From Stercorarius parasiticus (taxonomy: Eukaryota; Chordata; Aves; Charadriiformes; Stercorariidae): 64,000 nt of DNA. The stretch spans positions 599,715 through 663,714 of the forward strand of contig VWZL01006771.1 of NCBI GenBank assembly GCA_013396915.1, read 5' to 3'. This document shows, piece by piece, positions 39,348 to 52,100 of the stretch. How positions within the stretch are numbered: position 1 is the stretch's first letter; each line of letters opens with the position of its first letter. The notes under the pieces are model-generated. The model searched no databases. It was given only the letters and a program-made list of their open reading frames with translations, and was not told the DNA's origin. Position numbers and translations under genes: made by a program.

Positions 39348-40171
39348 AGCGGCCGGCGGCTGCCCGCGCTCGCCGCGGCGGGAAGCTGGCCAGGCTGTGG
39401 CACTCGGTGCAGGAGTTCGTGCAGGCAGCCGGCGACCAGTCGCCGTTGTTCCCGCTGAAAGATGCGGAGAGGCAGAACCGCAGGAGCCGCCGGGACGCAA
39501 GGAAGGAGAAGCGCAGGCTCAAGCGGAGCCGCCGCCGCCGCCTCCAACGCGGCGAGCCGGTGGAGGCTCCCGCCGCCCCGGCCAAGCCGGCCCCTGCTAA
39601 AGCGACTCCGGGCAAGCCGACTCTTGCCGCCCGGCCCAGAGTCCCGGCCTCGCCCGCCGCCGCCGGGAAGCAGAGGCCGGGGCCGGCCCCGCCACCCTGC
39701 CCAGCTCCCCCCGCCGCCGTAACCGTCTCGGCGCGGAAGCGGGCCCTGCTGGAGGCCAACGAGGCGGAGGAGAAGGAGATCCGACGCCTGGAGCGGCGGC
39801 TGGGGCTGGGCAAGCGCCGCAAGAAGAAGCAGGAGGGGACCGCATTCGAGAAAGTGCCTCAAAGCTTCATGCGGGACGGGCTGGGCTACGTGCTGGGCGC
39901 CCTGGGCTCCCGGGCCGGCCTCAGCCAGCTCTGCGAGAGCAGCGACGAGGAGGAGGCCGCGGGGCCGCGGGAGAAGGGCCGGCCCGCGCCGGCCAGGGAC
40001 CCGCCGGGGCCGAGGGAGGAGGAGGAGGATCCAGAAGACGCTTCAGACTCCTCCGAGGGGGATCATGTGGAGGGACGGTGGGAGAGTGAGAGCTCGTCCC
40101 CCGAGGACGGCGGGGGGTCGGAGGCCAGCGACCCCCCGGGCGAGGACGAGGAGGAAGAAGAGGAGGAGGAG
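39308..40171 (+). CDS. NOM1: NOM1 exon 1 (coding part)
   Basis: Encodes residues 1-288. Basic clusters occur at residues 12-26 and 56-81 (many RR/KR pairs) and 165-174, with a Pro/Ala linker between about 86 and 138. A conserved-looking segment, [16 protein letters not shown] (187-202), precedes a Glu/Asp/Ser-rich tail ending in eight Glu. The donor is GAG|GTAGGG at 40172. Without splicing the frame would read on to a stop at 40247. The exon is extremely GC-rich and gives long but spurious frames on the minus strand. Confidence 0.93.
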
Positions 40172-43100
40172 GTAGGGTGTTCGTGTCGGATAACGCAGAC
40201 CTGCTTCTCAAGGGACGTGCCACAACCTGGATATGAGCACTGCTGCTAAGAGCAAAGAGAGCTTATGTTAAAAATTAGTATCTGTTGGAAACTGATGTTT
40301 TGCTTCTGGATGATGGAGCATCTGAGGGAGCTGGGGCTGTTCAGCCTGGAGAAATGAAGGCTAAGGGGAGACCTTATCGCTCTCTACAACTACTGAAAAG
40401 GAGGTTGTAGAGAGGTGGGGATCAGTCTCTTCTCCCAAGTAACAAGTGATAGGACAAGAGGAAATGGCCTCAAGTTACGCTAGGGGAGGTTTAGACTAGA
40501 TATTAGGAAGAATTTTTTCACCAAAAGGGTTATCAAACATTGGAACAGGCTGCCCAGGGAAGTGGTGGAATCTCCATCCCTGGAGGTATTTAAAAGATGG
40601 GTAGACGTGGTGCTGAGGGACATGGTTTAGTGGTGGTTTTGGCCGTGTTGGGTTGACGGTTGGACTTGATGATCTTAAAGGTCCCTTCCAGCCTAGACAA
40701 TTCTGTGATCCCTGAGGTTCTGCCTATGCTAGGTCTTGTAGCCTGCATGGCACAAACTTAAACTGTTAGTGTCTCTGCAACTGATAAAGCCTGGATAAAA
40801 CCAAGACCTAAGATGTCAGGTTTTAATAACAATAGCTTAAAGAAGACTTCACGTAAAGGGAAGAGGCTTTTTGCTTCTGTTGAGTTGGTAACTTGTATGT
40901 TTCTGTTCTACGTGAAGCTGTTCCATTGGCATTGGTTATTAGACGGTAAAATATATACTTAACTAAAAGTTTGGTATATTACTCTTAAATAGAAACTTAT
41001 ATTTGTGTTCAAATATTTAAAATGCTAGTCTCATTTGGTATCTTATTTTATTGTTTTCCTGGTAAGGGTCATAATCACAGTGCTATGAAGTATGTTCCCC
41101 CTCAAGTAAGGAAATTTCAGGAGATACTAGATGACAAGAAAAGAGAAGAATTGGGAAGACTGAAGAAAATGGTGAATGGTCTCATTAATAGGTAATGTAA
41201 TAAGGAAAGTCATTAATCTTTGTGGTTCAATGTGACAGTGCTCATCATTCAAAGAAAAGTGGCAAGGATGTGACTTTTCTCTTCACAAACTGATTTTAAG
41301 TTGGCAATCATGTCTGCAATCCTTAATAATAATTGTCTTTGTTGATATAAATTTTTCAAAGTTGGTCGTTATAGAAGCTGAAAAATCTAGAAAATAAATT
41401 TAAGATTGGGCTGAATTCCACACAGCAGTTGCCTGCAAGTGCTAAGTATAATTCACTGTCAATTGGAATATGCCAATAAAAAAAAACTTCATAGTGGGAG
41501 TTATAAACGCCCCCAAAACCCCATGATTTTCTTTTTTTTTAATTAAATACAATTAAATTTCTGCAACACTACAACTGAGGAGGAGCAACACTTCATAGCT
41601 TAAAGTGCTGAAGAACAGAAAAAGTAATTAATACTGTCACACATTTTAATTTTGGAGTATTTTTAAAATAAGAAATCTATAGGCATTTTCTTTTATCTAT
41701 GTTATCTGTAAAACGCAGGCTACAGTATGCAGTTTGCTCAGTCTTTTAGGATTTGATATAACCTTATATGTTAGAAAAGTATAAGGTATTTTCATACTCA
41801 GTTTCCCCAAAGACTGTGATGTGCCATAGTTACAACTGCTAAGAACAAAGTCTGTTTTCTTAATAAGATTGTTCAGTGTGACAGTAAGCACGTTGACAGT
41901 GCTTTGTAAATACTGCTGCTAATCTGTTTTTAATATGTAAATACTAAAAAAAAAAACAAAAAAACCCAAAAAACGAAAACCCAAAAAACCTAGAATTAAA
42001 CATATGTTGTATTTTTTTTAGTTTAGTAAACACAGCAAAATACAAAACATCCTCTCCAGTCATCTTTTCAATGTTTCTTCTTAAGCCAAGCTAGTTTCTC
42101 TAAAAAGAATAGAGTAAATTGGGTAAATTGAAAATTGTGGAACAGTGTGAAGAGAAGAAAAAGTGAACATTGGATATTGTTTCTCAATAGGTTGAGCGAA
42201 CCAAATTTGCCCTCCATTAGTGGACAGATGGAAGACCTCTACATGGCCAACAGCAGAAAGGACATGAATGAAACTCTGACAGATATTCTCATGAATGCTT
42301 GTGTGACTGCAGTTGCCATGCCTTCAAGATTGATGATGGAGCATGTCCTTTTGGTCAGCATTCTTCATCATAATGTAGGAGTTGAGGTAATTCTTGTGCT
42401 TGGGACTAATTTTGTTTAATAATACATATTGTAGAGCGTTTTCCTTGATATTTTGCTTGAATTGCCTTTTAATTTTTGATTGTGTATCACTAAAAAACAT
42501 GTCTAGTTGAATTTCATCAGTATTTGTAGCTTATTTGCTCGGTGTCCACAAGTGAAAGGGACCAACTCTGTTGCTTTATCTGGTAATTTATTTTCTCCAT
42601 GAGTTACCACTGGTTGGTTATAAAAACCTAATTTTTTTCATCAAAATCTTTCGGCATACATAAAACTGAATTTTTAAGCTTCAAGTTTTTTTCTCTTTAA
42701 TTACACTAATCCATTACTGTTTTATTTGGTATATGAGGCTGTTGTTGAATGATACGTATCCAGATAAGGAGAGCACTACAGTTGCAGAATCCCTTTTAAT
42801 CAGTGAAAAAAGTCCTTTTTTAAGCCAAAGCATCAGCAGAATTAACTAGGCATATCAATGACTCCAGAATATAAAAAACTTCAAAACGCATCACAGATTT
42901 TTGGAGGTTTTTCTTTTGTGTTTTTAAGCCTGATCAATAATTGAGATAAAATATCTCTTGCGTACTGTTAAGAAGCAGCTGAAACTACTGATGTCAATGG
43001 GAAGATTTTAGCTAATTTTAGTGAAACGTCCTTCAGGATACTGAGGTGTTTCAGCACCGTGTTCCCATCAAGTTAAGTTTTCTTTCTACATCTCAATGCA

Positions 43101-46100
43101 AAAGATGTATTGATGCAAGTTCTTCAGTTTGTCATGTAGTGACCTGAATGCTGTCTCTGAAACCGTACAAAATACCAGATGGCTGCAATTACAGCAGCTT
43201 GCTCCGTGCAGCCTTGCCATTACAATTTTTTTTCCTCTTTGCCACTTGAAAGGCAGTTCTCACTGCAAATATAATGTAATATTACACAGCTGTTCTAAGA
43301 AGAGAAACACAATCTTTTTAGAAGTTGAAACTTTGCAAAATACCTAGTAATAGGTTTTAAATGTAGATATACTAATAGGTATTAGAAATAGATGATACCC
43401 AGACTGTCTTCTGTGCTACTGACTCTCTTACACAGCATCTTTGAATCTAAGTATTTAGGTATACTATGAAGCCTCACTATTTTTTCTGTAAAATAAATGT
43501 AGAATATGCATTACACAAAAGTGTAATAGCACAGCTGCATTTAAGGTTAGTTTGAGCAATGCAGAACTTGGGATTCCAATAACTGTGTTTATACATTTAT
43601 GCAATATGGTCATTGGATAGTTAAAATCTAAGCTGGTCAAGGCCTGTCATACAAGTCAGTACTGCTGCTAGAACTTCTGGTTTTCACAGCACCATAATCA
43701 ATGGGGGAGGGAGTCTTGTTTAGCAGTAACGTGTTCATTACCTACCTATATTTTGGTATGCTTTCTAATTCCAGTCTTTAGCATCAGTTCTCTGCACAAA
43801 TATAGAGATTCCAAAATTTCTTTTCCCAACTGTACCACTGAGAAATGGCTAAGACTTAATCCTCACTTCAAAATCAGCCTAAGCTCATGCTCAGTAACTG
43901 TGAAAACTTGGTATGTTGGGGATTGTTTTACAATTTTATTTTTTATCATCCTGTTAAGGGTTTTGTTCCAGAATGCTGAACTCTCTGATGCATTTTCTTT
44001 TTGACATGCAACTTTTACTGGATGAATGACTAGCAGTAACAGCACGCCAGCCTGACAGCTGGGAAGGTGCTAATTATGTGTTCATTAAAATTATGTAAAC
44101 AAATTCTGATGTATGTGTACTGTAAGTTCATAACATTTGCTTTTCTTGCACAGACTTTAAAAGGCAACTGTATGGCATATATGAGGTGTAAATAACATAC
44201 GCTTTAAGAAAATGTCACACCACTTAGATATTTGTATATGTAAATGTAGAACATCCGTATTGGTTGTGAGGAGTAACAATATTTCTTTAAAATTAATAGT
44301 GGCAGTGCCCCAAAAATGAATGTTTTACAGATGTCTGTAAAATCTACTTACGGTTAACTGCTGGGTTATTTTTTTTTTCCCCCCTTTAATGGAACTATTG
44401 CCAGGTTGGTGCTCACTTTTTGGAAGCTGTGGTGAAGAAATTTGATGAAATCTGTAAAAGTGACGCTGAAGGGAAAGAATGTGAAAATCTGCTTGCCTTG
44501 ATTGCTCATCTGTATAACTTCCATGTGGTTCATTCCCTGCTGATCTTTGATATTCTGAAAAAGCTTGTTAGCGCTTTCACTGAAAAAGAGATTGAGTTGA
44601 TTTTGTTTCTTCTGAAAAACGTGGGCTTTTCCTTAAGAAAAGATGATGCGTTGGCGTTGAAGGAACTGATCACTGAAGCCCAGAGGAAAGCAAACACAGC
44701 AGAGAAGAAATTCCGGGATCAGACTAGGGTATGTGTGTGTGTTTTAAAGATTTTCTGTTTATTTTGAATAGACTTTAATAAGAACTTGGGCACATGTTCA
44801 TTTACCAATGTTTTCTGCTACAGTCCGTTTAAATTGTAAGTTACCATTAGCGTTCAGTTGTTGCATTCAGTTATTTGCATTCTTCTTGTCTGTCTTTCTC
44901 CATTAATTCTTAGGACACAGACACCAAACTGCTTGTAATGGGAGAGACTGGGACAGTTTTCTGTCTTATGCAGTGGACAGTGCTTCTGTTTTGTGATACT
45001 TTGTATACTTCAAAAAATGGTTGCTGGGGCATGGTGTTTAGCAGATTAAGCTTTGAATTGAAGGTTCAACACAAATGAATGTAATAAGAGTTAAAGTAAA
45101 CATCCTCTGTATTTCCATTCATGTAATCTAGATTTTGGTGTATATTGCTAGCTGAGCTGCTTATTCTCACAGAATAGTAATTTCAAAGTACTCTCTCTAC
45201 TAAATAAACAGCACATAATCTACAGAAATCTTTCTTTTCCCAATAGGTTCGCTTTATGCTGGAGACTATGTTGGCACTGAGGAATAACGACATGCGTAAG
45301 ATTCCTGGATATGATCCTGAACCGGTTGAAAGACTCCGCAAATTGCAAAGAACACTGGTGAGAACTTTTTTGACATACGTAGTATAGCTATTCTTAAACG
45401 AGAAGTAATTATTTGTATTGTGCGTCAGCTTGATGGGCTATAGTATTTTCAATTTGTTTACCAGTCTGAAACTCTTGTGGACAAAAATCACTTCTTAGAT
45501 CATTATCTCCTGTGTCCAAGTTAAGTCAGCAGTTAAGCAGCCTTCTGCAGAACAGTTTGAGAAGGGACTTAGCCAAAGACTTTGCCTCAGAGTCCTATAC
45601 TTGAAAAAGAGATTGTGGGATGTTTAACGATTGTGCAGAAGAAATGAGTCATTATGACAAGTTCTTTTTTCTGTAGATTTTGGATGCAGACACCTGCTTC
45701 TGACTTCACCAGAATTATTTTGGAAGTCTTAATACTTCTGAATACCTGGATATTTCTCTCTTGGGATTTTTTTGGTGGAGAGAGGGCAGTTTGTCCAGAA
45801 CAACCCAGTATAAAATGCATGAAAGTAATTGTCTCTCTGGATTGAGAACTAATTCATTTTCACAGAACTTGAATCTGACTTTAGAGTCCATGTATCTCCA
45901 ACCTGAAAGTCACACTACTTGTCTACAACACCTAGAGCATTTTATTTTTCAGAAATTTGTAAGTGCAGGATGAGCACATCAGTGATAATAGGCCAGGCAA
46001 CACTTCTAGACTCTGTTGTTGAAAATTCTTATTTTGTTCAAAGAGTTTAAGCTTTTTGTAGTTTTAATTGTACAAAACTTAAGGCAGTTTGTCATGTCAT

Positions 46101-49100
46101 TTTGTTCGATCACAAGTGTTTGAAAGGAAAATCATGACCAGATTATAAAGGCTGCAACTGATTTTGAATGTCAGCATCAAGTCTGAATTCTAATCGAGTT
46201 TTATGATTGAAAGATGGCTACTTTTTAATGTATTATCTCTTGGGTTTTTAAATAAAAAAAAACCAAGACCTTCTAAATGCAGATTTAACCAACTTACTGT
46301 ATTTGAGAAATTAGAGCGTATGGGAAACTTGTAAATTCTTTTGAGGTTGCTGACTGAAATTAAAGGTTGGGGGAGAAACGTGAGGATCTTTATGGAGATT
46401 AAGTTATTTGTTTTAAAGTAATCTAAAATAAATAAAGTATTTGATATTTCCCTTTTTGTTGTTTTTTGCTAAAGAAAGCTTCAAATAAAAGACTTTGGGG
46501 TTTTTTGTATTTTGTTATTCAAGGTTCGCAGCAGTGGAAAAGAAACTCAACTCCGTGTCTCCCTGGAATCTCTCCTCAGTGCTGATCAGGTTGGTCGCTG
46601 GTGGATCGTAGGGTCATCCTGGAGTGGAGCACCAATGATTGATGATACAAACAAGAAGACTCAGCAAAAACTGCATATAGGAAAGGTAAATCCAAGCAGT
46701 GCTAGTTATAAGTCTAAGTGTTTGTGAACTTTTGAATATTCTTCACACAGGTGAATAAGTTCATTTCAGAGCCCACCAAAAAAACCTTCATGGGCTCTTG
46801 TAAGACTAAGATTTTGGACTATAAATTTTGCTCTTACACTTTTCAAAGTGTTGTACTCACGTGCTTTGTAAGAGCTGTTACTACAAATGTTGTGGTATAG
46901 TGTGTTTTTTCTTATCTTATGGAACTGCAGAAGTAACGTGTAAGCGGAAGAAGAGTCTTGACCTAAAGTTTGTTTGCTGCTATGAATTCTGACAGGTAGT
47001 GTTGTCTGTCTGTGGGTGGCACCTTTCTAAGCTGGTTCTAAAAGTAGTGTGGTGGGATGGTCATGGTGACTTGCATTAGAGAAGCATGTCTTAAAAATAA
47101 TCGGCACAATTAAAATACATTAAAATATATTTCCCTAGTTGAAAAAGCTCCTAATGATACCTGTGCCTCTGGAGGAAAGCTCAGGACTTTGGATTGATGC
47201 TTCATAGTTTACTGGAGATCTTCATTAATGGTCGTCTTAGGGGCTGCACAGAAATAGCTTTCTTAAAGCAAGCATAAATAAATTAGCATTTAATTATTTT
47301 TTTCAGGTGAGTTCAAAGATAATGGAGCTTGCTCGGAAGCAGAGAATGAACACCGATATCAGGAGAAGTATTTTTTGTGTCTTGATGACAAGTGAAGACT
47401 TTCTGGATGCCTTTGAAAAGCTTCTCAGGTAAGCACAGACTGGCACAGAAGGCAACCCAGAACTAAGAATAGCATTAGCTGGATTGGAAAAATAATATTG
47501 CTCGTCTGGGCTTAAGGGCATTTAATTGATAATACAATTAAATAAGTGCATAGCTAGGGATGCACGTAGGGGAAAAGGGTAGGAGAAGGACCAAAATCCT
47601 GGTGTAAGGACTAGTAGGGGACAGGCAGAACTGACTGGCAGTCAGAGGAAAGGAGTAGCTGCTGGTATTGTCGCTCATGTCTATAACTGTGATTTACAGC
47701 ATCTTTTGACTTAAGAAGCCTGTATCTTTTTGCATTGAAGATGTACATCCCAGTCTAGTGGATGGAAGTCTGTTGCAAGCTTGCTTCCTCACAGAGACAG
47801 ACCAGAAGCCCCTTCAGAACATCTCTTGGTTTTGTTGCCGGATTTCTGTACTACTGCCACTTCCTTTGCTTCTTGCTGCCTTGTTAAGCCATCTCATAGG
47901 TCTCTGTCCATACTTGCATGACCTGCTAGTGTTCTAGCACCTCCGCTTCCCTCTTGGAGGATTTATTAGCTTTGGATTTGCTCCAGGGTCACATTTCGTG
48001 TTAAGACCAGTTTCCTTACCACTTGGCAAACAGTTCTTCAGAAGAAAATGTGATCAGGGAAAAGCTCAAACTAAGCTTTTCTTTGTGTTTGTCAGAATAT
48101 TAACTGTAAGTCTATAGTAACTGGGAGGGGAGAGATCAGGTCTGAACTTTTCTATTGCAGCCTTGTAATTCAAGGGAATTGTCTTACCAGGATGGCATGC
48201 AATTATTTAATTTGCTAACCAAACCAAAACAGACTTTGTAATAAACTCAACTAATATTTGATTAAATGCCACTTCTGCAAAACACAGCTTGGATTTAAGA
48301 CTGTGATGGAGCCATTCCAATATCTTAATATGGCCTGTTCAATTAAAAGAAATTAGCTGCTGCTGCTGCAGTTCTTGCCAAGACCTGGTGGTTCAATTTG
48401 CAAATTGATCCTTGACTCTCATCCATGCTATTTAAACTAGTACACAAATCTGTATACAAACAGCCTTGGCAGAAAAACTCTGTCTGCAGATTATCTGGTG
48501 TGTGTTGATACTGATTTTTATACAGCAACTCAGAGGAATTCTCAAATCTCCCCACATCTGGCAGAGAATAATGGAAAGTACACAGAAGTTTCAGTGAAGG
48601 AATTAACTTCAATGTGAACGCGCGTTACAGAGTGTTTGGGAATTTATATTTGTATGTCAGTCTCATGAGCAAGAGCCTGAGAAATACATAAAGGAATATT
48701 TTTAACTGTGCTTGTTGATTCATCTGCTGCTGGATCTCTGGCAGAGTTGAGGTATGGTTAAGTGGTAATTTAAACCATTTTAAATCCATGCTGCTATAGT
48801 TCTGCTTGTCTTTCTCCTTACATCAAAAGAAAGTAATTAGTTTGAAACCACAACAGGTCCCTGAAGTGGTTCAGCTTGTGATTGCAGAAGTGTCAGTGTA
48901 AAGGGAGGACTGGGAACATCACTGGAGACAAAGAGAGTGAAACTTGATCTGTTTCATCAGCTGAAAGGCCGCACCTCCTTCACAAACAACAGACTCACAC
49001 ATGAGGGGGAATGAATGCTGCTTAAGTGTGATGAAGAGGCCTTTTTTAAGCTATTTTGTAGAGATGAAGAACTTGAAGAATATTTACATCTCAAAAAATA

Positions 49101-52100
49101 GAAACTTGTAAAAGTCTTGGATATCCTGTTGTAGTGGGGTGCGTAATTCAGGATAAGAGAGTATGTGACTACTAAAATCATTGAACTGCCTTTTAAAAGT
49201 TGGGTTTGAGTATTGCTATTTTTGGTCTAAAGGCAGCGATGGTCTTGGACTTCAACTGATGATAACTAACGTGCTTAGAGGCAGGCTTCTGCTGGTTAGA
49301 AATAATGTACTTCAGAGGCAGTTATCCCGTATACAGGGAGAAATTCTTTAAGTGATCGAGACATACAAGTCCATGGGAATGCTGTCACTCAAGAATGATT
49401 TAATAGGTGAGGTGGTTGCATATTCTTTACCTAAGATCATCAGGTTTATGAAATCTGTACAGGCTTATGGTGAAACTCAGCAGTGAAAGGCAATCCTGAC
49501 TCTTAAATTTAGATGTTTAGGAATTATAGGTCTGGAAAGAGAAAATACTGCTAGGTCTGTGAGGAAGTGAAGGTAAGAACAAAGTTGAACATCAGAGTGC
49601 TGATTTACTTGCTTGCAATGATCTGGCAACATGAATATTTCCTTAATAAGCAAGTTATGATAGAAGTGATGGTGAACAAGGAAAAGGAGAGTGTGTCGAA
49701 TTAGTGATTGCAACGTAGCTTCACAAGTCATCTATTAAATGCCTGTCCAGTGGCTGAGACCTGTGTATTTAAAAAAAAAGCAAACAAACAAAAACCAGCT
49801 TTTGTTGCTCTGTAATAAAATCAGATAGAACTTAGCCGATAAGAGAGCAAGCAAATTATTTCACAGGCACAGCGCTTATAGTGCTGGTCTCTTTTGGAGA
49901 GGCAGACTTCTAAGCTTTCACTGCGCATTAGCAATCAGCCTAGAAATCATCCCAGATTTTCATATTGTAAAACCTTAAATTCTGGGGGGTTTTGGCTGGA
50001 AGACAATATTTTCTCTGTTAATCTGGTATGTGTCTGTGGTCAAATGCAATGGCAGATGTCTGGAGGTGTATACAAATGAGGGGTATTAGACTCAAGCAGT
50101 GACAAACTGTACTCTACTGTCTGTAAATTAAGTTCCAGTGGAGTCAAACTTAGTTAGAAAATACTCTTGAGTTACTAACGCCATATGAAACTTGAGCTTG
50201 AAGCAATGAAAAGAATTTTGTTTGACGTTTTTCAGATTATAATACGAAGCATTTTTCATTTTAATTGCTTTTAATGCTGCCAAGCATTTGACAGCCCTGG
50301 AAGCTAAATCATATTATTCACAGAACAGGTGCATTGCAAGTTAGTTGCCATTCCCTGCCAGAGTGTCTCAGGCCTCTCTTAGGCTGGTCAGCTGTTCAAG
50401 TGGGAAAGCTGTTCAGTCCTTGGCCTTTATGCTGAGGCAGCCAACATAAGTACTCGTTGATAATGTTTTTCTTTAGGCTGCTGCTTTTTTTTATTTAAGG
50501 CGGTTTGAAATTATTGACTGCATCCTCTTAGGCTACCGTCAAACAATAACGAGTTTCAAGTATTACGTAGCATGGAGTTGACCTAGAGATGAAGAGATTC
50601 ATATCACCAAGTAGAAAAAAAAAATCTTAAAATATTTTCTTAGCCCTAGTAAGTACCACAGAAGTGAAGGGCCTTGGAAATATTTCTCTCAATAGGCTTA
50701 TACTGTTCCAAAGGCTGGTTTTGCTCCTATGACCATAGGTACAAGTGTGAGATAACTGCAACAGAGTCGGTCCTACAAGAACGGGGTTCTTGTTTTATTA
50801 TTTAACCATTGTATTGGTGCACTGTTCAGCAGCGCTTGCTGCAGTGCTACTGCTGCATTCAAAGGCACAAGACTGCATGATGACAGTGCCCTCTCCTCTG
50901 TTTTTCTTCCTGGAGAGCTATAAACATGGAGTGGGCCATCTTTCCTTCCACAGGGGGTAATTATACTTGTATCATTGCACTTCTGCCTGTTACGGTCTTA
51001 CTTTTGCTGCCACTCCTTTAACGCTAATAATACTGTAGTATTTCTATCTTGCCATACTGGGATACTGATTTAGCCCGCTGTCTTAAGGGTTTGACTCCAT
51101 TCAGTGTTTTAAAGACTTTGTAAGAACTTTCTAACAAGTAAAATTTAATGTGATGTTTGGAGGGTATTTTTTTAAGTATTACTTTCTGATGCTGACTGTA
51201 GCTCTTACTTCATGGCAGTAATTTTTTCCTTACTAAATGATTCTCGTTCTCTTGCTAAATTTTAGGCTTGGACTGAAAGATAAGCAGGAGAGAGAAATTG
51301 TTCATGTTATCCTTTACTGCTGCTTACAGGAGAAGACATATAACCCCTTCTATGCATTTTTGGCTGGCAAGTTTTGTGAATGTGACAGACGATTTCAGGT
51401 GAAGAAAAATCTGTTTCTACTTTGTCATTATTGTGGTTTGGAAAACAGTTATTAAATACCTGAAAATTAATGCATGCCTGTTAAGATCTTGGTTCAGAGG
51501 AAAAATTCTGCCGTTATAGCTATGCATTTGATAAGGCACACTCATGGTCAGATCTGAATAGGAAATAAAATAACTACAGCAGAAGCTTTGCTTTTCTCTG
51601 GTTTACACATTTTAAAAGAATTGAACAGTCTAATCAAGCATCTCTGTTACTTAACAGAGGGGTCATAAAGAATATAAGGTCAAAAGGTTTTGTTATGTTG
51701 TTACTTATTTAAACAGTCACTTGATTTGTACGAAATTTTTTTTCTGTTGACATCTAGGTGACATTTCAGTTTAGTATTTGGGACAAAATCAAAGACTTAG
51801 AAAACCTGTCAGCTGCCGCTGTCTCCAACTTGGTTTCACTGTTGGCTCACTTATTAAGGACAAAATCATTGCCACTTTCAGTTCTCAAGGTTGGTGTGTT
51901 TTCTTTTCAAAATACTTCTGTGTTTTCCTTACGTTTGCTAGTCCTGTGGAAACTGTATTTTCTCTGTTACCCAACTGTTACTTTAGCTATTCATGGTCAT
52001 AAGCTAAGACAAAACATTTTATAAAATTACCATATTAATCCAATTGATTACAGTACTGCTATAATTTGGGGAAAAGGGAACCTGTGGTGACCCAGGCATA

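Noticed and set aside
39099..39862. Long minus-strand frames (up to 226 codons) opposite NOM1 exon 1
   Set aside because: Shadows of a very GC-rich coding exon with few stop codons on either strand; products are low-complexity Ala/Gly/Pro/Arg.
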